Below, in pieces: positions 8,726-17,225 of a stretch of DNA of 64,000 bases. The DNA is taken from positions 231,742-295,741 of the forward strand of contig NZ_CADFEB010000001.1 of assembly GCF_902833085.1 (NCBI RefSeq), written 5' to 3'. The notes beneath the pieces are model-generated. The model saw only the letters and a list, made by a program, of their open reading frames with translations, was not told the DNA's origin and did not search any database. Numbering within the stretch: the stretch's first letter is position 1; each line of letters begins with the position of its first letter. The translations under genes and the position numbers were made by a program. The DNA is from Burkholderia ubonensis (GTDB lineage: Bacteria > Pseudomonadota > Gammaproteobacteria > Burkholderiales > Burkholderiaceae).

Positions 8726-9436
8726 TTATTTGTTTGGAACACCACCACGAATCGATTGCGAATCCACCGATGCTTCACAAGTCCACTCGGTTACCCCGGA
8801 AGGAGATCTAATGGATAGGGGAACTTGACGCGGATCAATCCTCGCCTCTTCGGATTTGACTACAAGCCGATCATCACCAACTGATATATCGCGACTTAGA
8901 TCGTAGCGGTATGCCAAGTACAGTGCTCCGCGCATTCCTTTAGGTGCACCTGACCTTCGGCCAACATATAGAGCCCTACCATTCAACACGACAACGTTTT
9001 TGTCTGCGCTATCTCCGCCCCACAGGAACGACTTGAATTTACGTCCACCATCACGTGAATAATAGATGTAGAGCAACGGACCGCTCATCTGGGAAAAGAC
9101 GATCGCCGGTATTACCACGTATTCCGAGTTGATCGCGTAGTACCCGTGAAATGCACCGCTGCCCAAGGTCAACCCCGTTGCCGCAACGTCGGTGCGTACA
9201 CCGAGACGCGTGTCGTAGTACCAGATCATCCCTACACAGCTACGGTTGCCTTGAATCGTGATGTAACGGTGATCATCGATTCGATAAACCAAGCGCTCCG
9301 GATAGTTGGAGATCGGCGTTCCTCTGGCAGCTGGATTGGTCATCCCCGACGGAATACCGGGCGGAATCAACAACGAGCACGCGGTGAGCAACCCGAGGCT
9401 CAGCGCCGAGACAACCCACAACAGATATCGATTCAT
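8726..9436 (-). CDS. Tli3-like T6SS immunity lipoprotein, copy 4, nearest vgrG
   Basis: A 236-residue paralogue starting MNRYLLWVVSALSLGLL with lipobox LTAC (Cys20). I chose the ATG at 9436 because GGGAGG lies 6 nt upstream and the lipobox then falls at the same place as in the other copies. An upstream extension to 9619 would lack a signal peptide. It is the most divergent copy in the signal region and has its own variable C-terminal half (RRSGAPKGMRGALYLAYRYD). Its ATG overlaps the stop of the small upstream frame in ATGA, so it is probably translated by coupling from the vgrG message. Confidence 0.78.
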   Translation of the reverse strand: MNRYLLWVVSALSLGLLTACSLLIPPGIPSGMTNPAARGTPISNYPERLVYRIDDHRYITIQGNRSCVGMIWYYDTRLGVRTDVAATGLTLGSGAFHGYYAINSEYVVIPAIVFSQMSGPLLYIYYSRDGGRKFKSFLWGGDSADKNVVVLNGRALYVGRRSGAPKGMRGALYLAYRYDLSRDISVGDDRLVVKSEEARIDPRQVPLSIRSPSGVTEWTCEASVDSQSIRGGVPNK

Positions 9437-9642
9437 TCGATCCTCCCGCCCTGTCGATGCCACGAATGAATAGCCGAGCCGCACGCGAACGCTACGACAG
9501 ATTCTTGTAAACCCACTCTCTCTCGCGTACCGATGGCACACGCGGGGCCGAACGTCGCGCATAAGACAAACGCGGCGAGACAGTGCCACGCCTTCCTCAA
9601 GGCGACGATGCATCTCCATGTCTTGTCGAAGTATTTACGCAT
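9433..9642 (-). CDS. Small coupled ORF between vgrG and immunity copy 4
   Basis: A 69-codon frame whose ATG lies inside the last codons of vgrG (ATGCGTAA, 8-nt overlap). Its TGA overlaps the ATG of the next immunity gene (ATGA). The product starts MRKYFDKTWRC and contains a hydrophobic stretch ending ACA (about residues 18-36) that could be a signal peptide. I do not recognise the rest. Precise overlaps at both ends argue that it is translated, or is the 5' relic of a gene that was. It could also be a bare coupling leader. Confidence 0.45.
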   Translation of the reverse strand: MRKYFDKTWRCIVALRKAWHCLAAFVLCATFGPACAIGTRERVGLQESVVAFACGSAIHSWHRQGGRIE

Positions 9643-12118
9643 CGCCCTTACCCAGAATTTCGATCCGTACAAGCTCGGCGATTTCACTTTGCGCCATGCT
9701 CGTCTCGCCCTTGTCATTGGTTATGCCTTCGATCACGCTACCGTTCTCCTTGTGGAGCCGATACCGATAGCCGGACAGGCGATCATCCGGATGGCCGTCG
9801 TAATGCAGCGCGAACTTGCGCGTGTTCGGTCCCGCGTTGCTGAGCGGCGGATAGGCTTCGTGCAAACTTGCAGGCCCCTCCGCGAACGTACCGGCACGCT
9901 TGAAAATGATCGACCCCGGGCACCCCAGTTCGATATTCCCGCCTGAAAGCTTGATATAGGCGCCACCGGACGAGATGACGACCGCGTTGCGCGAGAACGC
10001 ATGAAGTTCTCCATTGACGCTGGTCAACTTCATGTCCTTGGCGGACGTCATCAGCACCTGGCCTGAATGTGCGATGGTGTGAATATCGCTTTTCGCGGCA
10101 ACAACCTTGACGCCTTCGTTTTGCGCGAAAATCGATGCCCCGTTGGCGGCCGACAGCGAAAGATTCCTCCCCGCGCCGATATCGACACTATCGAGCGCGG
10201 TTGCCGTGAGATTCGTCTTCGCGGACAACTGCAGGTGATCGCCGCTGGTGACGGCCACGCCGGCGGGCGCGGTCGCCAACAGAACGGCGCGCTGGAGGCG
10301 ATCCAGTTTTTGGGAAAGCAACTGTCGCTGTTGCTCGACTGCATTGACCTGTGCCTGGGCGGCTTGCGCGGCTTTCTCGAGGCCCTGCATCAGTTGCAAC
10401 GCCTCCTTCAACTGAGCCGAAGCCGCCTGCATATCGAGTTGCTTGCCTTCCGCATTGGGCTGATCATCCGCGGAAATCAGCAACCCCTTGCCCCCGCGGA
10501 TCGCACCATAACCGGAACTACGGAGTTCGAAGCCTTCGCCTCGATATTCCAGCTTCCGATCGACCAGATAGCCAAGATTCAACTGCGACTTGCCCGAGTG
10601 CTCGGTGCTGAGCTTGATGCCCTCCTGCCCGACCCAGTCCTCCATCCGCAGCTTGTTGTTCGACTGTGTGCGGATCACGTTGCGCGACAGCCAGCGGCGA
10701 TCGTTCGTCACCAGATCCCGCGCTTGACTGTGGTGATGGAAGCCGATGATCTCGGGCTTGTCCGGGTCCGCATCCCGGAACGAAACGACCGCTTCGTCGT
10801 GGTCCAGCGCCGGGAAGTGGAAGCCCGTCTGCAGCTTGCCCGCGAACGGCTTGGCCAGCCGCAGCGGCACGCTCTCCCCGCCCGACGGCCAGTCCGCAAA
10901 GTCGACGTCGAACCGCACCGTGTAGTATCCCGCCGCGGTCAGGTACGCGTATTTGTACTTGTCGGGACTCGTCACCCGCGCGCTCAACGTGCCGGCGATT
11001 TTCGGCCATTTCTCCGGTTCGAGCCGGAGCCGGAAGCGCCGGTTGGCGGGGATGGCCTTGTAACTGTTCGTGTAGGCCCGATCGCGTGCGCCGCTGTGCG
11101 TCACTTCGATCACGACTTGCCCGTCGGGCGCGTCGGGCAGCACGGTGTCCAGGTCCAGCACGCGGCCGGCCTGCAGCGCGAGCACGTTGCTCTCGCCGTC
11201 GTAAACGACCTGCCAGGCGATCGCCGCTTCGTGGCGCAACTGCGCTTCCCACTTCGCGCCGGCCTGGTCCAGATGGTGCGTGCCGTACACATATGGCTGG
11301 CCGTAGGTGGTCGGGTCCTGCGGCGCGACGTTGGCCTCGTCCTTGAAGCGCTCCCACGCCTGCTCGGGGTTGTAGTCGGCCACTCGGAACGCCTGCGGCA
11401 CCGTCACCGTGTGCGTCTTGAGCGCCATCACCGCCTCGGCACCGGCCGCCTCGAGCCCTGCCACCTCGCGATAAGGAACCGTCAGATGCGGATCCCACAG
11501 ATAGTGGTCGACGTCGTCGGCAAACACGACCTGGTCGCCGTGCTCGGTCTCGACGATATAGCTGTAGATGCCGGCCTTCTGCATCAGCATCTGCACGTAC
11601 GACAGATCGTCGGTCTTGTACTGGAAACGGAACAGGTGCTGCGGATACTCGCGGCGCAGGCGAAACGCGAACTGGTGGCCTTCAAGGCCGTGACTGCGCA
11701 GCACCGCTTCGATGATCTGCGGCGTGCTCTGGTGCTGGTAGATCCGGCTGGTGGTGACGGCCTCGAGACGCGCGAAGTGCGACTTCAGGACGATCTCGTA
11801 CTTGGTGAAATCGTGCGTGGTCTGCAGCGTCGAGAAGCGGGCGATGAAGCCGGAGAACCGGCGAGGCGCACCGTCGTCGGGGACGATCATGCAGGCCGCG
11901 TCGCGGTTCAGGTACTCGGTGCGTGCGAGCGGCAGCGGATGCGTGAGCACGACACGCACCTCGGTAGGCGCGCCCATCCGCTCGGTCGCGAAAACCGACA
12001 CGACCGACAGCGCGGCCGCGGAGTCGGTGCCGGGCACGTCGAGGAAATACGTCTGACGCCCCGATACATCTCTCAGGTTCGACGCGAACTGCTTCGCATC
12101 GTCAAACAGGCTGGCCAT
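9635..12118 (-). CDS. vgrG: VgrG/TssI spike protein with C-terminal extension
   Basis: An 827-residue VgrG, the trimeric tip of the T6SS tube. The N-terminal gp27-like part (about 1-380) contains the typical TSRIYQHQSTPQIIEAVL. A gp5-like OB part follows (FHFPALDHDEAVVSF...DPDKPEIIGF, about 440-475). Then comes a DUF2345-type region (about 555-715) with an Ala/Gln-rich coiled stretch near 575-620. The last 60 residues (FALHYDG...GYRYRLHKENG...EGITNDKGETS) look like the small transthyretin-like cargo-docking domain seen at the end of some VgrGs, probably for the Tle3 lipase encoded downstream. It heads the minus-strand transcription unit and is divergent from tssC. Confidence 0.93.
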   Translation of the reverse strand: MASLFDDAKQFASNLRDVSGRQTYFLDVPGTDSAAALSVVSVFATERMGAPTEVRVVLTHPLPLARTEYLNRDAACMIVPDDGAPRRFSGFIARFSTLQTTHDFTKYEIVLKSHFARLEAVTTSRIYQHQSTPQIIEAVLRSHGLEGHQFAFRLRREYPQHLFRFQYKTDDLSYVQMLMQKAGIYSYIVETEHGDQVVFADDVDHYLWDPHLTVPYREVAGLEAAGAEAVMALKTHTVTVPQAFRVADYNPEQAWERFKDEANVAPQDPTTYGQPYVYGTHHLDQAGAKWEAQLRHEAAIAWQVVYDGESNVLALQAGRVLDLDTVLPDAPDGQVVIEVTHSGARDRAYTNSYKAIPANRRFRLRLEPEKWPKIAGTLSARVTSPDKYKYAYLTAAGYYTVRFDVDFADWPSGGESVPLRLAKPFAGKLQTGFHFPALDHDEAVVSFRDADPDKPEIIGFHHHSQARDLVTNDRRWLSRNVIRTQSNNKLRMEDWVGQEGIKLSTEHSGKSQLNLGYLVDRKLEYRGEGFELRSSGYGAIRGGKGLLISADDQPNAEGKQLDMQAASAQLKEALQLMQGLEKAAQAAQAQVNAVEQQRQLLSQKLDRLQRAVLLATAPAGVAVTSGDHLQLSAKTNLTATALDSVDIGAGRNLSLSAANGASIFAQNEGVKVVAAKSDIHTIAHSGQVLMTSAKDMKLTSVNGELHAFSRNAVVISSGGAYIKLSGGNIELGCPGSIIFKRAGTFAEGPASLHEAYPPLSNAGPNTRKFALHYDGHPDDRLSGYRYRLHKENGSVIEGITNDKGETSMAQSEIAELVRIEILGKGDA

Positions 12119-12379
12119 TGTTGTTCACCCCGTGTCCAGATAGCACTGCTACGCACTGCCGTCATGGGCAGAATCGTTGCTTGCGTGCGATGCATGGATT
12201 GAGCGACAAACGATAGCCGCACGCACCCTGACTCGGGAAGCGCGGGCTCCTATTATTCGAGCGGATTGTTGTATTTGATCGAAACGTAACAGTTGTTCAC
12301 GTATGCCCTGTTTTTGAGATGATTGCCGTGCTATACGTCGCTCTCCGCTGATGTCCGGCCATACCCAATACGACGTCCA

Positions 12380-13768
12380 ATGAGTGCAGGATTTCAGAGC
12401 GATCAGACCATCAAAACCGCCGTAGATTCCGACACGCATGCAAGAACACGTTCGAATGCGATGAATTGCGCGGACCCGGATTTGCTTGATTGGTGTCTGG
12501 CAGACCTGGACGAGCGACTCGGCCGGCAGCTCGATGCCATCCTGCACCACCCCGCATTTCAGGCACTCGAATCGACTTGGCGCGGCCTGCAGTTCCTGGT
12601 CGATCGCACCGATTTCCGTCAAAACGTCAAGATCGAAGTGCTCGACGTTTCGAAGGAAGCACTCCATCAAGACTTCGAAGATACGCCCGATATCATCCAG
12701 AGCGGCTTGTTCAGACTGACCTACGTTGGCGAATACGACATGCCGGGCGGACAGCCCATCGCCGCGATTATTTCGGCATTCGAATTCGACCATCGCGCGC
12801 AGGACATCGCTCTGTTGCGCAATATCTCGAAAGTCGCGGCGGCCGCTCACATGCCATTCATCGGCGCGGCCTCATCGGCCTTCTTCGACAAGCCTTCGAT
12901 GGAGGCGGTCGTGGGTATCCGCGACCTGCCGAGCTGGTTCGAGCGGGCCGAATACCTGAAATGGAAAGGCTTCCGTGAAACCGGGGATGCACGCTACGTC
13001 GCGCTGACGATGCCGCGCTTCCTCGCCCGATTGCCCTACGGACCCGATACGCTTTCCGTTCGCACGTTCAATTACACCGAGAATGTGCGGGATTCCGGGC
13101 GAAGCGCCTATCTGTGGACGAGCGCGGCATTCGCCTTCGCGGTCAACATCGTACGCAGCTTTTTACGCAACGGCTGGTGCGTGCAGATTCGCGGTCCACA
13201 TGCAGGCGGTCTGATCGAGGATATCCCCGTGCATCAGTACGACCTTGGTGCAAGACAACTCGGCAAGATTTGCACCGAAGCCCTGATCTCCGAAACACGC
13301 GAGAACGAGTTTGCCGATATTGGCCTGATTCCCCTTTCGTACACCAGCAATCACGACCAGACTTGTTTTTTCTCCGCGCACTCGACACAGCGGCCGCGAA
13401 CGTACGATGCGCGCGACGCATCGGCCAATAGCCGAATCAATGCGCGTCTGCCGTACATTTTCCTGCTGTCGCGCATCGCGCATTATCTGAAGCTGATCCA
13501 GCGCGAAAACATCGGCACGACGCGGGACCGCCGATTGCTCGAACTCGAGCTGAACACCTGGATCAAGTCGCTCGTCACGGAAATGACCGATCCGGGCGAT
13601 GATCTTCAGGCCGCACATCCGCTGCGCGAGGCAAGAGTCACGGTCGAGGATATCGAGGACAACCCAGGCTTCTTCCGCATCAAGCTGTTCATCGTCCCGC
13701 ATTTTCAGATCGAAGGCGTCGACATCAACCTTTCCCTGGTTTCGCAGATGCCGAAGGCGAAACAGTGA
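12380..13768 (+). CDS. tssC: TssC/VipB-family T6SS sheath protein (lone copy)
   Basis: TssC forms the contractile sheath with TssB. Hallmarks include STWRGLQFLVDRTD, DIALLRNISKVAAAAHMPFIGAAS, FRETGDARYVALTMPRFLARLPYGP, ARLPYIFLLSRIAHYLK and the end HFQIEGVDINLSLVSQMPK. The chosen start (462 residues) gives a short N-terminus of about 55 residues before the conserved WRGL core, much of it polar. No ribosome site is obvious before any candidate ATG, so the start is uncertain. Usually tssB lies immediately upstream. Here the upstream neighbour is divergent vgrG, so TssB must be encoded elsewhere or this is a second TssC-like protein. The Arg residues of the core are conserved, so it is not an obvious pseudogene. 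Confidence 0.9.
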   Translation: MSAGFQSDQTIKTAVDSDTHARTRSNAMNCADPDLLDWCLADLDERLGRQLDAILHHPAFQALESTWRGLQFLVDRTDFRQNVKIEVLDVSKEALHQDFEDTPDIIQSGLFRLTYVGEYDMPGGQPIAAIISAFEFDHRAQDIALLRNISKVAAAAHMPFIGAASSAFFDKPSMEAVVGIRDLPSWFERAEYLKWKGFRETGDARYVALTMPRFLARLPYGPDTLSVRTFNYTENVRDSGRSAYLWTSAAFAFAVNIVRSFLRNGWCVQIRGPHAGGLIEDIPVHQYDLGARQLGKICTEALISETRENEFADIGLIPLSYTSNHDQTCFFSAHSTQRPRTYDARDASANSRINARLPYIFLLSRIAHYLKLIQRENIGTTRDRRLLELELNTWIKSLVTEMTDPGDDLQAAHPLREARVTVEDIEDNPGFFRIKLFIVPHFQIEGVDINLSLVSQMPKAKQ

Positions 13769-13825
13769 CATGCGCACCAAATCACACTTTCGCACTGCTA
13801 CTTTTATTCCAGACCAATCAATAAA

Positions 13826-15172
13826 ATGAAGATAACCAGACCGCTGTGGGCCAAGGGGATTTTCATGACGCCGCAGCACTTCCAGCAGCAGGCGATATGG
13901 GAACAGTACGTCCACGACCGAGTTGCACGCATCGCGAGCCCCGACGCCTGGGGCGCGGTACATGTGGCACTCGACGACCAGGCGCTGAGCGTCAATCGCC
14001 TGCAATGCACGGCGCTCGCGCTGCGCCTGCCGGACGGTACGCTGATCGACAGCGAAACCGCCGACTGGCTTCCTGCGGCGCGCAGTCTTGACGACGTCCC
14101 TGCAACGATTGACACCGTGACCGTGCTGGCCGGCGTGGCCCTGATGGACGCTCAGGGCGGCAACTGCGTCGAACCGGGTGAAAAGCCGGCCCGCCCTCGC
14201 CGCGTGACCCGCGAATACAAGCATGTTGCCGATCTGAACGGCGACGGGCAGGAAGAAATCAGTGTCGAACGTAACGTGGTGGCGTTGCTGTTCGACTTCG
14301 AGCAGGACGGCGACTACGTGACGTGTCCGATCGCGCGACTCGTGCGCACTCCGCAAGGACGGTTCGAGCCTGACACGGCGTTTGTCCCGCCATGCCTGTT
14401 TCTGTCCGCGAGCGATCGCCTCATGCATCGCGCGCAGCGCCTGTCGGAGATTCTGTCCGCCAAGAGCGCCAGCCTTGCGGTGCGCCGCAAAGAGCGCTCG
14501 GACCAGATCGCCGATTTCGCCGTGTCCGACGTGACGCTGTTCTGGCTGCTCCACAGCGTCAACAGCACCTGGCCCGAGCTCGCACGCCTTGTACAGGCGC
14601 CGGATCAACATCCCGAGCGACTGTACGCGGTGCTCGCCCGGCTGGCGGGCTCGTTGCTGACGTTCTCCACGACCGAATCGCTTCAGGCGATTCCGCTGTA
14701 CGATCACCACGCACCCGAGCCGATGTTTGCCGAGCTCGAATCGCTGATTCGCACGCTGCTCGATGCGGTCATTCCGTCCCGCGTCGTACCGATTGCACTG
14801 GAGCGCGTGCGCGCGACGACGTGGCTCGGCCGGATCAACGACGAACGGCTGGCCGAGGGCGCGGAGTACTATCTTTCGGTACAAGCGGCTATGCCGGCAC
14901 ACGCCCTCATCGACCATCTGCCGCGTCTGTGCAAAGTGGGCGCACCGGACGAGGTCGAGCAAATCGTCAATTCCGCGCTGCCGGGCATCGCGTTGCGGCC
15001 GATGTCGCGGCTGCCGGCCGCGATTCCCGTGCGAATCGAAAACCAGTACTTCGCGCTGGACAGCAATGACGCCGCGTTCAAGCGGATGATCGATGCGCAC
15101 GCCTGCCAGATCTATGTGCCGGCATCGATTCCTGAAGCATCGCTCGAACTGTATGCGGTGCTGCCGTCATGA
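13826..15172 (+). CDS. tssK: TssK T6SS baseplate protein
   Basis: A 448-residue protein with the TssK start (LWAKGIFMTPQHFQQQ) that ends in the usual receptor-like domain (IPVRIENQYFALD...FKRMID...CQIYVPASIPEASLELYAVLPS). TssK is the trimeric baseplate adaptor linking the wedge to the TssLM membrane complex. It follows tssC after 57 bp and overlaps tssL by ATGA, so tssC-K-L-E-PAAR form one operon. The ribosome site is weak. Middle insertions make it modestly different from common TssK, in line with the other divergent parts of this locus. Confidence 0.94.
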   Translation: MKITRPLWAKGIFMTPQHFQQQAIWEQYVHDRVARIASPDAWGAVHVALDDQALSVNRLQCTALALRLPDGTLIDSETADWLPAARSLDDVPATIDTVTVLAGVALMDAQGGNCVEPGEKPARPRRVTREYKHVADLNGDGQEEISVERNVVALLFDFEQDGDYVTCPIARLVRTPQGRFEPDTAFVPPCLFLSASDRLMHRAQRLSEILSAKSASLAVRRKERSDQIADFAVSDVTLFWLLHSVNSTWPELARLVQAPDQHPERLYAVLARLAGSLLTFSTTESLQAIPLYDHHAPEPMFAELESLIRTLLDAVIPSRVVPIALERVRATTWLGRINDERLAEGAEYYLSVQAAMPAHALIDHLPRLCKVGAPDEVEQIVNSALPGIALRPMSRLPAAIPVRIENQYFALDSNDAAFKRMIDAHACQIYVPASIPEASLELYAVLPS

Positions 15173-15831
15173 GCACGATGACCGTCGCAGACTCCCCTCT
15201 GCTCCCCGTCGCGCTACGTGACACGGCGCGCACGGTCACTGCATTGGAAAAGGAACCACTGTCGTATCAGACGCTGCGCGATCATTGCAACGCGCAGATC
15301 GCGCAGTTGCGCTCGGAGTTGAATTCGCGCGGCCTCCCGGATGACGCGATCAGCGATGCGATCTATGCGCAGTGCGCGCTGCTTGACGAGGCCGCGCTGA
15401 AGCACCTGACGGGGGAGGTACGCGACGACTGGGAGCACGAACCGCTACAGGTGGTACATTTTTCGAGCAACGATGCCGGCGAGGAACTGGTGCGGCGCAT
15501 CGAGAAGCGCTTGCGTGAACCTCAACCGGTGCGGTTGCTGCTCGCGATATTCGCAGCGGTGCTGTCGCTCGGGTTCGTCGGCCGGTTCGCGGTCAACGGC
15601 GGGACGGCACGCGAAGCGCTCGTCCGCGCGATCGACGAGCGCCTGGGACGCACGAGCGCGGACGAAGGCAACCGCGCTTCTCTCGCTCCGATCGTGGTAA
15701 ATCATGCCAACGCGCGTCCGCTCCGCATTTCGCCCCTGACCTGGGTGGCGATCTCGTGCTTCGCGGTCGGGCTCACCTGGTTTGCAGTCGATCGGTGGTT
15801 CATCGCCTCGATTGCCCAACTCGCGCGATAA
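15169..15831 (+). CDS. tssL: TssL/DotU short-form T6SS membrane protein
   Basis: A 220-residue DotU-type TssL. The cytoplasmic part has DAISDAIYAQCALLDEAAL and the helix LLLAIFAAVLSLGFVGRF. One transmembrane segment sits near the C-terminus (about residues 191-212, TWVAISCFAVGLTWFAVDRW). There is no OmpA-like peptidoglycan-binding extension, so anchoring would depend on another protein. Its ATG overlaps the tssK TGA. It should pair with the TssM at the left edge of the window. Confidence 0.92.
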   Translation: MSTMTVADSPLLPVALRDTARTVTALEKEPLSYQTLRDHCNAQIAQLRSELNSRGLPDDAISDAIYAQCALLDEAALKHLTGEVRDDWEHEPLQVVHFSSNDAGEELVRRIEKRLREPQPVRLLLAIFAAVLSLGFVGRFAVNGGTAREALVRAIDERLGRTSADEGNRASLAPIVVNHANARPLRISPLTWVAISCFAVGLTWFAVDRWFIASIAQLAR

Positions 15832-15843
15832 AGGAGAAGGACG

Positions 15844-16275
15844 ATGTGGGTGGGGCCTGGGTTATTCGAGCGGATCACCGGACACTTCGCGGACGGTTCG
15901 GCGGTGCACGATTTTGCCGCGGAGGTACAGGTTTTCCTCTCGGTCCGCGACAACATCGAGCGCATCCTGAACAGCCGGCGTGGATCACTCGCCCATCTCC
16001 CGGGCTATGGGCTCGACGACCTGTCGGAGATCTATCGACATCTGCCATCCTCGTCACACAAGCTGCAACGCGCCATCGAAGCGACCTTGCTCACCTACGA
16101 GCCGCGGCTGAAGAAGGTGGAAATCGAGATCCATCCGCCTGAACCGGGCATGCTGATCAGCTTCACGATGGCCTGCCATTTGCACCGGGAAGGGCTCGTG
16201 CGCTTCGGCACGAATTTCATGCCGGACGGCAAGACACGGCTACGGATGCTGCAGGCTGCGCATGATCGGTACTAG
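15844..16275 (+). CDS. tssE: TssE T6SS baseplate protein (gp25-like)
   Basis: A 143-residue gp25-like protein that starts the sheath on the baseplate wedge. It has LFERITGHF, then VRDNIERILNSRRGSLAHLPGYGLDDLSEIY split over the usual gp25 positions, and a C-terminal beta-sandwich (EPRLKKVEIEI). The helix with Arg-Arg-Gly before the loop is typical. AGGAGAAGG lies just upstream of the ATG. It ends TAG immediately before the leader of the PAAR gene. Confidence 0.93.
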   Translation: MWVGPGLFERITGHFADGSAVHDFAAEVQVFLSVRDNIERILNSRRGSLAHLPGYGLDDLSEIYRHLPSSSHKLQRAIEATLLTYEPRLKKVEIEIHPPEPGMLISFTMACHLHREGLVRFGTNFMPDGKTRLRMLQAAHDRY

Positions 16276-16305
16276 ATGCGTTATCGAGGAACGGAGGATG
16301 CACGA

Positions 16306-16584
16306 ATGCCGAAAATGATGGCACTGAAAGGAAATCTCACGACGACTGGCGGTCAGGTGCTGGATGGCGATCATTCGGATCTGGACAATGGGCAACCGTA
16401 CACGTACCACATGGGATTGGCCTCCTGTGGGCATTGCGGTCAGACCGGGCCGATCTTTGGTACAGCCAATACGTGGAGCATAGGCAGTACGCACGGTGTA
16501 CTCGACGGCGATGTCGTCATGTGCGCATGTCCCCATGGAAATAATCGTGTTATCGCGCGTTCCACGACGTACTACTGCGAATAG
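16306..16584 (+). CDS. PAAR-domain spike-tip protein
   Basis: A 92-residue PAAR protein that would sharpen the VgrG tip and can carry effectors. GGAGG ends 9 nt before the ATG at 16306, which favours this start (MPKMMALKGN) over the in-frame ATG at 16276. Family features are TTTGGQVLDGD, SIGSTHGVLDGDVVMCACPHGNN and paired Cys/His residues (CGHCG, CACPHG, final YYC) that may bind a metal. There is no toxin extension, so cargo is probably carried by VgrG. It is the last gene of the plus-strand T6SS operon. Confidence 0.88.
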   Translation: MPKMMALKGNLTTTGGQVLDGDHSDLDNGQPYTYHMGLASCGHCGQTGPIFGTANTWSIGSTHGVLDGDVVMCACPHGNNRVIARSTTYYCE

Positions 16585-16599
16585 TCGAACGCCGCCCCA

Positions 16600-16624
16600 A
16601 CGGACTGCCGCCCCGACAGTCCGT
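16600..16624 (+). terminator. Hairpin after the PAAR gene
   Basis: ACGGACTG and CAGTCCGT form a perfect 8-bp stem with a 9-nt loop, 16 nt after the PAAR stop. There is no T-tract, so it could mark an mRNA 3' end rather than act as a classical terminator. Confidence 0.45.
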
Positions 16625-16687
16625 CAGCGGTTCCTCCCGACGTGAAGCGGTCGTGAGCGCGCCGGATCGCACCCCGCCAGCATCCCC

Positions 16688-16936
16688 TCACCCAAACGCC
16701 CCCCGCGTCAGATCCCTGTCGAATTCCGCGGTCCACGCCGTGCCGTGCCCGACCGTGTATCCCTTCTCCTTGTGCGTCGAGCAGCAAACGACGGTAACGT
16801 AACCCTGCAACGGATAGACCTCGTCCACGATCTCGGGCGCACCGGCCTCCTGAATCGTGAAATCGGACTCGACGAGGTGATGGCGCTGCAAGACGGCGAC
16901 GAAAGCGGCCCTTTCGTCTGGAGCAATGACTGACAT
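16688..16936 (-). CDS. Hypothetical protein, 82 residues
   Basis: A small acidic soluble protein (MSVIAPDERAAFVAVLQRHH) with a very good ribosome site, AAGGAGG, 10 nt before the ATG at 16936. It has no signal or membrane segment. Two adjacent Cys in VVCCSTHKEKGY are notable. I do not recognise a family. It is convergent with the T6SS operon and divergent from the EF-G-like gene. Confidence 0.65.
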   Translation of the reverse strand: MSVIAPDERAAFVAVLQRHHLVESDFTIQEAGAPEIVDEVYPLQGYVTVVCCSTHKEKGYTVGHGTAWTAEFDRDLTRGAFG

Positions 16937-17225
16937 TTCGCGTCCCTCCTTGCGGAACGATCGATGCACGATCGACGCTTTCAAGCTAGCACACGTCGAT
17001 CGGCGCTGCGGTGCGACAACGCGTGCGATCCGGGGCGGCGCACAACGGCATGGCCTCCGGAAGACTGATCCGTGGTCCGAATCATGTTCTGAATTCATCG
17101 GAATATTGCGCCGCAACGAACGCCAACCCGACATCGCGCCGCCCGCCTGCTCGCTTGCCGCAACTGGCAGACCACCTGATTTTCGCGAATAATGGCCGCA
17201 CATCCACTACTGGACGATTGCGGTC

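Noticed and set aside
8353..8778. 141-codon minus-strand frame spanning the tle3 remnant and the start of immunity copy 3
   Set aside because: Its second half is the wrong frame of the lipoprotein gene. Only the first part is explained, as the N-terminal tle3 remnant.
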